Origin: Albidovulum sediminis | Lineage (GTDB): Bacteria; Pseudomonadota; Alphaproteobacteria; Rhodobacterales; Rhodobacteraceae | Direction of reading: 5' to 3' | Assembly: GCF_025380365.1 (NCBI RefSeq) | Contig: NZ_JAOCQF010000003.1 | Span: forward strand, 248,001-312,000 | DNA length: 64,000 nt | Shown: piece after piece, positions 1 to 9,215 of the stretch | Numbering within the stretch: position 1 is the first letter of the stretch | Layout of the letters: every line of letters starts with the position of its first letter | The notes under the pieces: generated by a model | Database searches by the model: none | What the model saw: only the letters and a program-made list of their open reading frames with translations | What the model was told of the DNA's origin: nothing | Translations under genes and position numbers: made by a program

Positions 1-972
1 AAGTCGATCTTCGTCACGACCGGTGCCGAGGCTGTGGAAAACGCCGTCAAGATCGCGCGCGCCGCGACCGGACGTCAGGCCGTGGTCGCCTTTTCCGGCG
101 CCTTCCACGGGCGCACCTTTATGGGCATGGCACTGACCGGCAAGGTCGTACCCTACAAGGTCGGCTTCGGCGCGATGCCGAACGACGTCTTCCACGTCCC
201 CTTCCCGGTGCCGCTGCACGGGGTTTCGGTGCAGCAGTCGCTCGACACGCTCAACTACCTCTTCAAGGCCGATGTCGACCCCAAGCGCGTCGCGGCGATC
301 ATCCTTGAACCAGTGCAGGGCGAAGGCGGCTTCTACGAGGCGCCGCGCGAGTTCTTAAAGGCGCTGCGGGCGATCTGCGACGAACACGGCATCCTTCTGA
401 TCGCCGACGAGGTGCAGACCGGCTTCGCGCGCACCGGCAAGATGTTCGCCATGGAACACCACGACGTCGAACCTGACCTGATGACCATGGCCAAGGCCCT
501 GGCCGGCGGCTTCCCGCTGGCCGCCGTGACCGGCCGCGCCGCGATCATGGACGCGCCCGCGCCGGGTGGACTGGGTGGCACCTATGGCGGCAGCCCGATG
601 GGGATCGCCGCCGCGCACGCCGTTCTGGATGTGATCGAGGAGGAGAAGCTTTGCGATCGCGCCAATCAGCTTGGCTCGCGTCTCAAGCAGCATCTTGAAT
701 CGCTGCGCGGCGACATTCCCGAGATTGCGGACATCCGCGGCCCCGGCTTCATGAACGCGGTCGAGTTCAACGACGTTGCGACCGGCAAGCCCTCGGCCGA
801 ATTCGCCAACAAGGTGCGGACCGAGGCGCTTGCGCGCGGGCTGCTGCTCCTGACCTGCGGCGTCCATGGCAACGTGATCCGCTTCCTGTCGCCTCTGACG
901 ATCCAGGACGGCGTGTTCACCGAGGCGCTTGGCAAGCTCGAAGACGCGATGCGCGCCGCTCGGGCGGCGTGA
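1..972 (+). CDS. gabT: 4-aminobutyrate aminotransferase (class III, PLP), N-terminus missing
   Basis: A class III PLP-dependent aminotransferase that probably moves the amino group of 4-aminobutyrate (or 5-aminovalerate) to 2-oxoglutarate, giving succinate semialdehyde. The reading frame is open from base 1, so the start lies outside the window and about 100 residues of the usual ~425 are absent. Visible marks are the PLP-phosphate motif VTTGAEAVENA at the first residues, the aspartate of LLIADEVQTGF, and the Schiff-base lysine in TMAKALAGGFP (about visible residue 165). A strong terminator follows directly. Substrate choice among class III enzymes is inferred from overall similarity, so a related diamine or taurine transaminase is not excluded. 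Confidence 0.88.
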   Translation, partial: KSIFVTTGAEAVENAVKIARAATGRQAVVAFSGAFHGRTFMGMALTGKVVPYKVGFGAMPNDVFHVPFPVPLHGVSVQQSLDTLNYLFKADVDPKRVAAIILEPVQGEGGFYEAPREFLKALRAICDEHGILLIADEVQTGFARTGKMFAMEHHDVEPDLMTMAKALAGGFPLAAVTGRAAIMDAPAPGGLGGTYGGSPMGIAAAHAVLDVIEEEKLCDRANQLGSRLKQHLESLRGDIPEIADIRGPGFMNAVEFNDVATGKPSAEFANKVRTEALARGLLLLTCGVHGNVIRFLSPLTIQDGVFTEALGKLEDAMRAARAA

Positions 973-992
973 ACCGGCGCAACTGGCCACGG

Positions 993-1024
993 ACGGCCGC
1001 CCCCCGGGGCGGCCGTTTGCATTT
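993..1024 (+). terminator. Rho-independent terminator after the aminotransferase gene
   Basis: An 11-base perfect inverted repeat (993-1003 with 1006-1016, GC-rich, 2-base apparent loop) begins 20 bases past the stop codon and is followed on the + strand by a short T-containing tail (ttgcattt). The opposite strand has no T run, so it serves the + gene. Confidence 0.75.
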
Positions 1025-1036
1025 CCGCGCGGACTG

Positions 1037-1825
1037 TCAGAGGTCGAAGGTCGCGAAGACCGGCGCGTGGTCGGACGGCTGATCCCAGCCGCGTGCCGCG
1101 CGCAGGATGCGGCTGCCATGCGCCGCGCCCGCTATGTCCGGCGTCGCCCAGACATGGTCCAGCCTGCGGCCCTTGTCGGCCGCGTCCCAGTCGGGCGAGC
1201 GGTAGGACCACCAGCTGTAGAGGAGCCCTTGCGGGATATCCTGACGGGTCACGTCCACCCAGTTGCCGGCGGCGATGGCATCATTGAGCAGCGCGGTTTC
1301 CACCGGGGTATGGCTGACGATCTTCAGAAGGCTCTTGTGGTTCCAGACGTCATCCTCGCGCGGGGCGATATTCAGGTCGCCCACAAGGATCGACTTCCGC
1401 GGCTTTTCCCGGTGCGCCCAGTCGCGCATGGCGGCGACATAGTCGAGTTTCTGGCCAAACTTCTCGTTCGCCGTGCGATCCGGGATGTCGCCGCCCGCGG
1501 GGACGTAGAAATTGTGGATGGTGACGCCGTTCTCAAGCTCTGCCGAGACATGACGCGCATGCCCAAGATCGGCCAGGTCGAAGGCGCCGACCTCCCTCAG
1601 GGGGAGTTTCGACAGGATCGCCACGCCGTTGTAGCCCTTCTGCCCCCGCGCGACCATGTGGGTGTAGCCCAGCGCGCGGAAAGCCTCGGTCGGGATCAGT
1701 TCCACCGGGCTCTTGCATTCCTGCAGGCAGAGGATGTCCGGCGCCTCGTCCGAAAGGAGTTTCGCCACCAGTGCCTCGCGCAGACGCACCGAATTGATGT
1801 TCCAGGTCGCAAGCGTGAAGGGCAT
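1037..1825 (-). CDS. xthA: Exodeoxyribonuclease III
   Basis: Apurinic/apyrimidinic endonuclease and 3'-5' exonuclease of base-excision repair, in the endonuclease-exonuclease-phosphatase fold. The 262-residue product shows the family motifs in order: ATWNINSVR at the N-terminus, the metal-binding glutamate in LQECKS (E36), VGDLNIAP in the middle, and the catalytic SDHAPVFATF near the C-terminus. Two ATGs lie six bases apart (1831 and 1825). The AGGAG immediately precedes the first and is six bases before the second, so 1825 is chosen. It is divergent from the small secreted protein gene at 1959. Confidence 0.93.
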   Translation of the reverse strand: MPFTLATWNINSVRLREALVAKLLSDEAPDILCLQECKSPVELIPTEAFRALGYTHMVARGQKGYNGVAILSKLPLREVGAFDLADLGHARHVSAELENGVTIHNFYVPAGGDIPDRTANEKFGQKLDYVAAMRDWAHREKPRKSILVGDLNIAPREDDVWNHKSLLKIVSHTPVETALLNDAIAAGNWVDVTRQDIPQGLLYSWWSYRSPDWDAADKGRRLDHVWATPDIAGAAHGSRILRAARGWDQPSDHAPVFATFDL

Positions 1826-1958
1826 CGGCATCTCCTGTTGTCCGGGCCCGGACCTTAGACTCCGGGGGCGGCGGCGGCAATGCGCCGGAAGCCGCCCTGA
1901 GGGCTTGAGTGCGCGCGCCCTCCGTGCAAGATCGGCGTCGCCTATACGGAGAAACCTC

Positions 1959-2498
1959 ATGCGCCTGGCCGCCCTGCTTATCTCGCTCGTCCTTGCCCTG
2001 CCGGCTGCGGCGCGCCCCCTGTCGCAGTCGGAGGCCGATACGCTGTCGGTCGCGGTCGACGCCTATCTGGGCGCCATCGGCGCGGGCAGCGCGGAAAAGA
2101 TCGTGGCGGCCATGCCACCTCGGATCCTGAACGTCTTTGCAGGTGCGACCGGCGTCGAAGCGTCCCAGCTGACCGAAGTCCTGACCGGCCAGACCGCCGC
2201 GATGATGAAGGGAACACGCTTCACCGACCTGGCGGCGGGCAAGTCCCGCCTTGAAGCCGAAGAGGGTACGCTACCGGACGGAAGCCAGGTGACATGGGTC
2301 CTGATCCCGACGCGCTTCACCTCCACGACCGGGGGCGTTGCCACGATCAACGAGCAGCCCCTTCTTGCCGTCAATGAAGGCGGTTCGTGGTACTTCGTGC
2401 GCGTCGATGGACCCGAGCGCCAGCAGCTTGCCGCAGCCGCCTACCCGTTTCTGGCTGATATCCGGATGCCGGAAGCCACGGTCCGGCCCGCTGAGTGA
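1959..2498 (+). CDS. Secreted hypothetical protein
   Basis: A 179-residue protein of unknown function. It has a clear signal peptide (hydrophobic run LAALLISLVLALPAAA, cleavage expected after AAA near residue 18), so it is periplasmic or exported. The mature part is mixed helix and strand, with a C-terminal stretch WVLIPTRFTSTTGG...GGSWYFVRVDG that resembles the beta-sheet of NTF2/SnoaL-like folds, but I cannot assign a family. The start has GGAG eight bases upstream. No neighbour suggests a pathway: exonuclease III diverges on the left and the response regulator converges on the right. Confidence 0.75.
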   Translation: MRLAALLISLVLALPAAARPLSQSEADTLSVAVDAYLGAIGAGSAEKIVAAMPPRILNVFAGATGVEASQLTEVLTGQTAAMMKGTRFTDLAAGKSRLEAEEGTLPDGSQVTWVLIPTRFTSTTGGVATINEQPLLAVNEGGSWYFVRVDGPERQQLAAAAYPFLADIRMPEATVRPAE

Positions 2499-2524
2499 CG
2501 CCCCACATCGGGCGCCCGAGCAGG

Positions 2525-2553
2525 CAAAAAAAGACCCGGGCCAGGCCCGGGTC
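2525..2553 (-). terminator. Rho-independent terminator of the response regulator gene
   Basis: A near-perfect GC-rich inverted repeat (2533-2542 with 2544-2553) is followed on the - strand by seven consecutive T residues. This is the most textbook terminator in the window and lies about 60 bases past the stop of the response regulator. Confidence 0.9.
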
Positions 2554-2610
2554 AGTCCAACAGGGAGGATGCCGCCTCATGACCCCGATGCGGCGAGGGG
2601 ATTCGCTGGC

Positions 2611-3297
2611 TCACGCGACGAGCCGATAGCCTCCAGATTCCGTAACAAGAAGGCGCGCGTTTGACGGATCTGGTTCGATTTTCTGGCGGAGCCGATAAAT
2701 GTGGGTCTCCAGCGTGTGGGTGGTCACGCCTGCATTGTAACCCCAGACCTCATGCAGGAGAACGTCACGCGGCACGACGCCGTCAGTCGCTCGATAGAGA
2801 AACTTGAGGATGTTCGTCTCTTTCTCGGTCAGCCGGATCTTGCGATCGCGTTCGTCGATCAGCATCTTCATCGCCGGCTTGAACGTATAGGGCCCAAGCT
2901 GGAACACCGCGTCCTCGGACTGCTCGTGCGTGCGAAGCTGGGCGCGGATGCGTGCCAGCAGCACCGGGAACTTGAACGGCTTGGTGACATAGTCGTTCGC
3001 GCCAGCATCGAGGCCGAGGATGGTGTCGGAATCGCTGTCGTGGCCCGTCAACATGAGGATCGGGCACTTGACGCCCTGCTTCCGCATCCGCTTGCAAAGC
3101 TCGCGCCCGTCGGTATCAGGCAGGCCCACATCCAGCACCGCGAGGTCGTAGATGCCGGCCTTGACCTTCTCGATCGCCTCCGAACCGCTGCCGGCCTCGA
3201 AGACATCGAAATCTTCGGTCATCACAAGCTGTTCGGCCAGCGCCTCGCGCAGGTCGTCGTCATCATCCACGAGCAGGATCTTCTTCAGGGTCGCCAT
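2611..3297 (-). CDS. OmpR/PhoB-type response regulator (CenR-like)
   Basis: Two-component DNA-binding response regulator of 228 residues. The receiver domain (about 1-120) has the acidic pocket ILLVDDDDD, the phospho-acceptor D56 in DLAVLDVGLPD, T84 and K106 in DYVTKPF. The C-terminal winged helix (about 130-228) has the recognition region HEVWGYNAGVTTHTLETHIYRLRQKIE. A GGAG lies eight bases before the ATG at 3297. It resembles the CenR group of alphaproteobacterial envelope regulators, but the resemblance is from memory of the family and no partner kinase is in the window, so no symbol is given. It is divergent from ribA. Confidence 0.88.
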   Translation of the reverse strand: MATLKKILLVDDDDDLREALAEQLVMTEDFDVFEAGSGSEAIEKVKAGIYDLAVLDVGLPDTDGRELCKRMRKQGVKCPILMLTGHDSDSDTILGLDAGANDYVTKPFKFPVLLARIRAQLRTHEQSEDAVFQLGPYTFKPAMKMLIDERDRKIRLTEKETNILKFLYRATDGVVPRDVLLHEVWGYNAGVTTHTLETHIYRLRQKIEPDPSNARLLVTESGGYRLVA

Positions 3298-3450
3298 AAG
3301 TTGCACTCCGCCTTGCCCCTCCCAGATGCGGCGTAGCGTGGCGTTCGGCAAGCCCTGCAACAGCTTTTCACACGGAGTTGTCGCCTCGTGCAGAAATGTT
3401 TCAATTTCCCTCATCCGCGATTATCTAGGGGTCGCAACTCCGGACGACCC

Positions 3451-4539
3451 ATGCCACTTGGTCCCTCACCCCTCGAACGCCTGAACCGCGCCCGCGCAGA
3501 TCTGCGCATGGGCGTTCCGGTCGTGCTGGCCGCAGCGGGCCGCTTTGCCATCGTCGTCGCGGCCGAAGAACTGGGCGCGGATCGCCTGGCGGCGCTGCGC
3601 GCGCTTGGCCCGGTCACGCTGGCCATCACCGTGCGGCGGGCCGAAACGCTGAAGGCTCGCGCCTATGACGGCGATCTGGCGAGGATCGTCGTGCCAGAGG
3701 ATGTGGACCTGGCCTGGTTGCGCGGCGTCGCCGACCCGGCCGACGATCTTCGCGCGCCGATGAAGGGCCCGCTGAACAGCCAGCGCGATGGCGATGCGGG
3801 CCTGCACCGCTTCGCCATCCAGCTTGCCAAGTCGGCGCATCTTCTGCCGGCCGCCCTTGTGGTTCCGGTTCAGGACGGGGCGGGCATCGCGCGGCAGGAA
3901 GGCTTGACCTTCCTCGATCTTGATCTGGTGGCCCCCGAATTTGCCCGCGCCGCCCGGTTGCATCCGGTCATCGCGGCACGGGTCCCCATGCGCGCGGCCG
4001 AGGCCGGACGCCTGCATGTCTTCCGCCCCGAGGACGGAGGGGAAGAACATTACGCGGTCGAGATCGGCCGACCGCCGCGCGACAAGCCCGTGCTGGCGCG
4101 ACTTCATTCGGCCTGTTTCACCGGCGACCTGCTGGGCAGTCTGAAATGCGATTGCGGACCGCAGCTTCATGCCGCACTCGAACAGATGGGGGCGGAAGGC
4201 ACGGGCGTTCTGCTGTATCTCAACCAGGAAGGGCGCGGCATCGGCCTTGCCAACAAGATGCGCGCCTATTCGCTCCAGGATCAGGGGTTCGACACGGTTG
4301 AGGCGAATCATCGGCTGGGGTTCGAGGATGACGAACGCGACTTCCGGCTTGGTGCGGGCCTGTTGAAGGCCATGGGGTTCGGCGCCGTCCGGCTTCTGAC
4401 GAACAACCCCGCGAAGATCCGGATGATGGAGGCGATGGGCATCACGGTGACCGAGCGTGTGCCGCTGCAGGTGGGGCGCACGCGTCACAACGACGCCTAT
4501 CTGGCCACCAAGGCGAAAAAGTCGGGGCACCTCCTGTGA
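3451..4539 (+). CDS. ribA: GTP cyclohydrolase II with a degenerate RibB-like N-terminal half
   Basis: Opens GTP to 2,5-diamino-6-ribosylamino-4(3H)-pyrimidinone 5'-phosphate, the first step of riboflavin synthesis. The C-terminal half (about 205-362) has the zinc cysteines in [17 protein letters not shown], the GTP motif [16 protein letters not shown], and LTNNPAKI. The first ~200 residues align loosely with 3,4-dihydroxy-2-butanone-4-phosphate synthase ([10 protein letters not shown]...VVAAE), but the acidic RENEGD motif is absent, so that half is probably inactive. The ATG at 3451 has only a weak ribosome site; no better in-frame ATG exists. The stop overlaps the next gene's start. Confidence 0.9.
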   Translation: MPLGPSPLERLNRARADLRMGVPVVLAAAGRFAIVVAAEELGADRLAALRALGPVTLAITVRRAETLKARAYDGDLARIVVPEDVDLAWLRGVADPADDLRAPMKGPLNSQRDGDAGLHRFAIQLAKSAHLLPAALVVPVQDGAGIARQEGLTFLDLDLVAPEFARAARLHPVIAARVPMRAAEAGRLHVFRPEDGGEEHYAVEIGRPPRDKPVLARLHSACFTGDLLGSLKCDCGPQLHAALEQMGAEGTGVLLYLNQEGRGIGLANKMRAYSLQDQGFDTVEANHRLGFEDDERDFRLGAGLLKAMGFGAVRLLTNNPAKIRMMEAMGITVTERVPLQVGRTRHNDAYLATKAKKSGHLL

Positions 4540-5051
4540 TCGCCTCGTCTGCCGACATGGTCCTGACCCCGACCGGCCTGCGCTTTCGCGGGCGCCTGAT
4601 CCCGGTGTCCTGGGGGCGTAGCGGGATTCGTGGCGACAAGCGCGAGGGCGACGGGGCGACGCCGGCGGGCGTTCACCGCACGCTCGGCCTTCTTTATCGG
4701 CCCGACCGCATCGCGGCAGATGCACTGCCGCCCTGGGCCGTTCCGATCCGGCTGGAGGATCGCTGGTGCGATGCGCCCGGCCATCCCGAGTACAACCACC
4801 TGGTCCGCGAACCCTTCGGCGACAGTCAGGAGCGTCTGCGCCGTGGCGACCCGCTTTACGACCTGATCCTGCCGCTGGACTGGAACTGGCCCGACGCGAT
4901 ACCCGGCAAGGGATCGGCGATCTTCATCCACCAGTGGCGCCGGCCCGGCTTTCCCACCGCCGGGTGCCTTGCCTTCGCGCGCCCGGACCTGATGTTCATC
5001 GCCCGCCATGCCGCGCCCGGCACGCGCGTGGTCATCCAGCCTCAGCCGTAG
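4536..5051 (+). CDS. L,D-transpeptidase-fold (YkuD-like) protein
   Basis: A 171-residue protein with the L,D-transpeptidase signature [20 protein letters not shown], in which His and the catalytic Cys are correctly spaced. Such enzymes form 3-3 peptidoglycan cross-links or attach proteins to murein, but the short members lacking a signal peptide, like this one, have no assigned substrate. The GTG start (4536) overlaps the ribA stop by four bases (GTGA), implying translational coupling. An ATG at 4557 is an alternative start. Its 3' end overlaps the convergent yggS gene by ten bases. Confidence 0.82.
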   Translation: MIASSADMVLTPTGLRFRGRLIPVSWGRSGIRGDKREGDGATPAGVHRTLGLLYRPDRIAADALPPWAVPIRLEDRWCDAPGHPEYNHLVREPFGDSQERLRRGDPLYDLILPLDWNWPDAIPGKGSAIFIHQWRRPGFPTAGCLAFARPDLMFIARHAAPGTRVVIQPQP

Positions 5052-5695
5052 TTGCGCGCCCCGAAGATGGCCGACCCCACGCGGATGTGGGTGGCACCGG
5101 CGGCAATGGCGGCCTCGAAGTCCCCGCTCATGCCCATGGAAAGCCCGGCCAGGCCATTGCGCGCGGCCAGCGCCGCCAGCATCGCGAAATGCGGACGACT
5201 GTCCTGATCCTCGGGCGGAATGCACATGAGGCCGGCAAGTGGCAACCCCAGCGCGCGGCAGTCGCGGATGAAACCATCGGCATCGGCCGGCAGCACGCCC
5301 GCCTTCTGCGGCTCCTCCCCGGTGTTGACCTGCACGAAGAGTTGCGGGCAACTTCCCCGCGCCTCGGCCAGGCGCGCCAGCTTTTCGGCCAGCGAAGGGC
5401 GATCGAGCGTGTGGATCGCGTCGAAAAGCTCGACCGCGACCTTGGCCTTGTTGGTCTGCAGGGGCCCGATCATGTGCACCTCGACCGGGCCGAATCGCGC
5501 GCGCAGCGGCGGCCACTTGGCCTGCGCCTCCTGCACGTAGTTTTCGCCAAAGACCCGGTGACCTTCGCCCAGCACCGCCTCAACCCGGTCGAGCGGCTGG
5601 ACCTTGGACACGGCGATCAACGTCACCGACCCCTCGGCGCGCCCCGCCGCGCGTTCCGCCGAAGCGATGCGGGCCCGGATCTCAGTCAGTGACAT
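5042..5695 (-). CDS. PLP homeostasis protein, YggS/PROSC family
   Basis: A 217-residue single-domain PLP-binding protein of the YggS/PROSC/YBL036C family, which buffers pyridoxal phosphate and affects amino-acid pools without a known catalytic reaction. The PLP lysine is K31 in LIAVSKVQP. Other family marks are GENYVQEAQAKW, HMIGPLQTNKAK and LSMGMSGDFEAAIAAG, followed by the phosphate-binding RVGSAIFGAR at the C-terminus. The ATG at 5695 has a good GAGG site and overlaps the upstream sulfotransferase gene by 14 bases, so the two are co-transcribed. Confidence 0.92.
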   Translation of the reverse strand: MSLTEIRARIASAERAAGRAEGSVTLIAVSKVQPLDRVEAVLGEGHRVFGENYVQEAQAKWPPLRARFGPVEVHMIGPLQTNKAKVAVELFDAIHTLDRPSLAEKLARLAEARGSCPQLFVQVNTGEEPQKAGVLPADADGFIRDCRALGLPLAGLMCIPPEDQDSRPHFAMLAALAARNGLAGLSMGMSGDFEAAIAAGATHIRVGSAIFGARNYG

Positions 5696-7847
5696 GCCCG
5701 CCCTCGCGCAGCGCATCGAGCATGGGCTTCAGATCCTTTTCAAACCTTTGCCAGCCCTTGACCGATTTCTTGCTGATCGGCTGGCGGACCTGGTAGATGC
5801 TGAGCGTCTTCACCTTGTTCTTGTTCTCGTGGAAGTTCAGGCAGGCGTCCTCCCACTCCAGCCCGCAGGCGGAGATGAGCTTGCGCGCCTCCTCCTCCGG
5901 GTTGGCGACCAGCTTTTCGTACTGCACCTCGTAGAACCAGTCGGGGATTTCGGACCGCCAGAAATCGATCATGTCGACGAAGGTGCCGTAGTAAAGCGCC
6001 AGTTCCCGCTGATCGTAGGCATAGGGGTGCGCGTTTTCGGGGAACTTGTTCTTGTACATCGACAGCAGGTTGTCGCGCGGGTCGCGCCGGACGACGATGA
6101 AGCGCGCATTGGGCATCGCCAGCTTGATCAGCCCCATGTGCATGTAGGTCTGGATCGACTTGTCGGTGATGTGGGCCACATCCCCGAACCGTTCGGCGTA
6201 GAACGCGCCAAGGTCGTGGCCCAGCCGGGTGATCTCCTCCTCGGGGACCTCGCCCAGCGGGCGCGCCTCTGCCCCGCCGGCCATGAACCGGTGGGCGGCC
6301 AGAACCGCGTCGCCGATCTCCCCCCCGCTCGTCACGGTGGAGTGGCTGGCGATGATCTGCTCGACCAGCGTGGTTCCAGAACGCGGCATGCCGGTCACGT
6401 AGATCGGCGCGCAGGCCGTCCGGCCGGGCCGGACCAGGCTTGCCCAGTCGGTGCCGCGATAGGCCTTCTTGGTCAGTTCGACGGCCCTGTAGCGGTGGTC
6501 CATGCTGTGGGGTTGCATCCGCCGCATGGCGGCGTTCGCGGCGTTGAGGTACTTGAACACCTCCTCGTCCTCACGCACGTCTTCCAGCGCCTTGGCCAGC
6601 GCGAAGCCGAGGTTCATCCGGTCGGTCTCGCTCAGCCGCGGGTCGGCGTAGCGTTCCTTCATCGTCGCGATGATGGGGTCGCCCGGCTCCGTCTTGTGCG
6701 AGGTGATGAAGACGCGGTAGGTCTCGCCGTTGTTCGGGTCGGCGGCCATGCTGCGGCGGAACAATTCGTCGACGACGTCGAACTGCCCCAGCGTCTGCAT
6801 CAGCGACGCCTTGCTTGACAGCGCCGAGGCAAGGTTGGGGTTCAGCGCCAGCGCCCGGTCAAGATGGACAAGCGCCTCGTCGTCCTTGCCTTCCTTGACG
6901 CGGATCTGGCCCAGCATCGATTCCGCCTCGGCCGATTCGCCCTTCGACAGGACAAGCGCGCGGCGATAGGCGGCTTCGGCCCCGGCGTTGTCCTTCAGCT
7001 TGAGCCGGGCATCGCCGATGGCCATGTGCAGCGGATAGGTGTCGACGCCCTGCGCCCGCGCACGCTCCAGCAGCACGAAGGCCGCGTCGTGCTGATCGGA
7101 ACGGCTGAGCGCGGTCGCCAGGTTCACCAGCGCCGAGGGCAGGCCCGGCGCCAGGATCACCGCCTGCCGGAACAGTGGGGTCGCCTCTTCCTCGCGCTTG
7201 AGGTCGATCAGGAACCGGCCGAGGTTGTCGTAAGCCTCGGCATAGTTGGGATCGATGCGCAGGATCTGGCGATAGGTCGCCTCGGCCAGCATGGACTTGC
7301 CCTGCATCGCCTGCGCGGTCGCGGCGATGTTCATGACGATGGCGGACTGCGGATGCTGGACCAGCACCGCCATGGCCGCGCTTTCCGCCTGCTGTGCGCG
7401 GCCCGCGTTCATCAGCCCAAGAAGCCGTCGAATCTCCTGCGGCGGCACACCGCCGGTCAGCGGCCTTGTGGCGCTGCGGCGGGCGCCGAAACGGTCCTGC
7501 AGGGTCAACTTCAGTTCGATCGGCAGGGTCGCGGATTTCAGCGCGGCGAGAAAGGTCTTTTCCGCCGCCGGGTCGCCGCCCAGCGCCAGCGCCTCGGCCC
7601 AGACCTTCCAGATCGCGGGTTCCGACGGCTTGATCGCCGCGGCCGCCTGCGCGTGCTTCAGCGCGCCGGGAAACCTGTTGGTCTGGTTCAGGACGATGGC
7701 GACCTGATAGTGCACCTCGGCGACCCTGGGGTTGAGGTCCAGGATCGATTGATAGGCCTTGAGCGCGGCCGGATAGCGGCCTGCCTTCTGGTGGGCCAGC
7801 GCCTGCGCGTAAAGATCGTTGATCTGCGTTGCCGACGCGACGGCCAT
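5682..7847 (-). CDS. TPR-repeat protein with C-terminal sulfotransferase domain
   Basis: A 721-residue protein. Residues about 5-450 are a run of tetratricopeptide repeats (for example YPAALKAYQSILDLNP and YAEAYDNLGRFLIDLKREEE). Residues about 485-721 are a PAPS-dependent sulfotransferase with the 5'-phosphosulfate loop VTGMPRSGTTLVEQIIASH and the 3'-phosphate motif VVRRDPRDNLLSMY. It probably transfers sulfate to a carbohydrate, lipid or protein acceptor that cannot be named from sequence. No signal peptide is seen. The ATG at 7847 has GGGAG eight bases upstream. It overlaps yggS by 14 bases. Confidence 0.88.
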   Translation of the reverse strand: MAVASATQINDLYAQALAHQKAGRYPAALKAYQSILDLNPRVAEVHYQVAIVLNQTNRFPGALKHAQAAAAIKPSEPAIWKVWAEALALGGDPAAEKTFLAALKSATLPIELKLTLQDRFGARRSATRPLTGGVPPQEIRRLLGLMNAGRAQQAESAAMAVLVQHPQSAIVMNIAATAQAMQGKSMLAEATYRQILRIDPNYAEAYDNLGRFLIDLKREEEATPLFRQAVILAPGLPSALVNLATALSRSDQHDAAFVLLERARAQGVDTYPLHMAIGDARLKLKDNAGAEAAYRRALVLSKGESAEAESMLGQIRVKEGKDDEALVHLDRALALNPNLASALSSKASLMQTLGQFDVVDELFRRSMAADPNNGETYRVFITSHKTEPGDPIIATMKERYADPRLSETDRMNLGFALAKALEDVREDEEVFKYLNAANAAMRRMQPHSMDHRYRAVELTKKAYRGTDWASLVRPGRTACAPIYVTGMPRSGTTLVEQIIASHSTVTSGGEIGDAVLAAHRFMAGGAEARPLGEVPEEEITRLGHDLGAFYAERFGDVAHITDKSIQTYMHMGLIKLAMPNARFIVVRRDPRDNLLSMYKNKFPENAHPYAYDQRELALYYGTFVDMIDFWRSEIPDWFYEVQYEKLVANPEEEARKLISACGLEWEDACLNFHENKNKVKTLSIYQVRQPISKKSVKGWQRFEKDLKPMLDALREGGHVTD

Positions 7848-7918
7848 GCCCGCTCTCCCTTGTCCAAGGTGGTGGGCGGAACCTAGTGGCTTGGGCCGGG
7901 AATGTCGAGAATCAGTGC

Positions 7919-7952
7919 CGGAAAAGAGAAAGAGCGGGCCGAAGCCCGCTCT
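7919..7952 (-). terminator. Rho-independent terminator of the porin gene
   Basis: A 9-base perfect inverted repeat (7931-7939 with 7944-7952, four-base loop) lies 24 bases past the porin stop on the - strand and is followed there by a pyrimidine tail ttctctttt. Confidence 0.85.
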
Positions 7953-7976
7953 CCCTGTCACGTAGGTCGCGTTCGA

Positions 7977-8960
7977 TCAGAACGACAGGCCGAGACCGGC
8001 CGACCAGGTGTTCTCGCCGCCGCCGTTCCAGCTTCCGCAGGCAACGTCGCAGTCGGAGTGGCCGTAGCCGAACATGGCCACCGCGCCGCCGCCGAGGTCG
8101 TAGTTGGCGACGATACCGTAACCGGCGATGTCGCCGATCGAGGTGTCAAACACGCCGTAGTTGGCGCCAACGGTCAGAGCACCGGTGGTGTAGGCAACGC
8201 CCAGGCCCCACCAGGAGTCCGAAGCCGCCGAGGTGGCGACCACGGTCGACGAGTGGAACACGGTGTTGTCGAGGTCGGCATAGCCGAGGCTGACGGACAC
8301 GCCGTTCGACATCGCGGCGCTGGCGCTGAGGCCCCAGACCGAGTTGACGCCGTTGTCCTGGAAGCCGAGGCCCGCGGACACGTCCATGCCGCCCATCGAG
8401 CCGGCCCACTTACCACCGACGGCGATGCTGGTGTCGCCGGTGCCCGGACCATTGAGGCCGTCATCCTGCTCGGCCGAGATCGCAACCGCGAAGTCGCCGA
8501 AGGAGTATTCGTAGCGCATGATCTGGTTGTCATAGAGACCATCAAGGCCGGTGAACCAGTAGGCGCCCGCATGGGTGGAGTGGTCATCGGCGAGCGCGGA
8601 GCCCGCATAGATTTCCGACAGGGCCCAGTCGAAGGCGCCGTCGGTTTCACCCAGCGTCACCTTGCCGAACGAACCCGAAACCCAGACGGCTTCGTCGTCG
8701 TACGCCGGACCATCTTCGTCCTTGCCGTTGATCGCATCGGCGCCGTTCTGGTCGTCGAGCTGAATTTTCGCACCGAATTCCAGACCGTTGTCGGTCGTGC
8801 CGGACATGTTGAAGTTGATCACGATGTCGTTGTGGAACTGGGTGTCGATGTCGCTGCCGCCGAAGATACCGATTTCGGCATAGCCCGAGAGCGAGACTTC
8901 CGCAGCCGCAGCGCCGGCGAAGCCGACGAGAGCGGTGGAAGCGAGAAGAACCTTTTTCAT
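7977..8960 (-). CDS. Outer-membrane porin (Rhodobacter type)
   Basis: A 327-residue general porin forming a trimeric 16-stranded beta barrel in the outer membrane. The signal peptide is MKKVLLASTALVGFAGAAAA, the mature protein starts near EVSLSGYAEIGIFGG, and the last residue is the aromatic required for barrel assembly (AGLGLSF). The composition is rich in Gly, Ser and Asp with alternating strands. GAGGGA precedes the ATG by about seven bases. Codon use is strongly biased (AAG, GAG, CTG, ACC), as expected of an abundant protein, and it has its own terminator. Confidence 0.93.
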   Translation of the reverse strand: MKKVLLASTALVGFAGAAAAEVSLSGYAEIGIFGGSDIDTQFHNDIVINFNMSGTTDNGLEFGAKIQLDDQNGADAINGKDEDGPAYDDEAVWVSGSFGKVTLGETDGAFDWALSEIYAGSALADDHSTHAGAYWFTGLDGLYDNQIMRYEYSFGDFAVAISAEQDDGLNGPGTGDTSIAVGGKWAGSMGGMDVSAGLGFQDNGVNSVWGLSASAAMSNGVSVSLGYADLDNTVFHSSTVVATSAASDSWWGLGVAYTTGALTVGANYGVFDTSIGDIAGYGIVANYDLGGGAVAMFGYGHSDCDVACGSWNGGGENTWSAGLGLSF

Positions 8961-9215
8961 TTCGTTTTCCCTCGTTGTGTCAAAGGTAGGCCCAACTCAG
9001 GGGAATCCGAATTGGGTATGCCCCTATTTCCCCTCATGCCGGCGGCATTGCAACGGAAACGGCCCGCGTCCGGGGAAGATCGGTGGCGATGGTGCAGACT
9101 TGCCACAGTCACCTCGGACCGCCCCCCGGCGCGGTCGCCAAGGCCCTGCCGGAAAAGCCTTGTTCGCGCGCGGCCCGTCAGTTAGACAGCGGAAAAGGCA
9201 GACGAGGGCGGCGGA

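Noticed and set aside
2611-3297. The response regulator as CtrA
   Set aside because: The receiver and winged-helix sequence lacks the CtrA N-terminus and differs in the recognition helix; it is closer to the CenR type.
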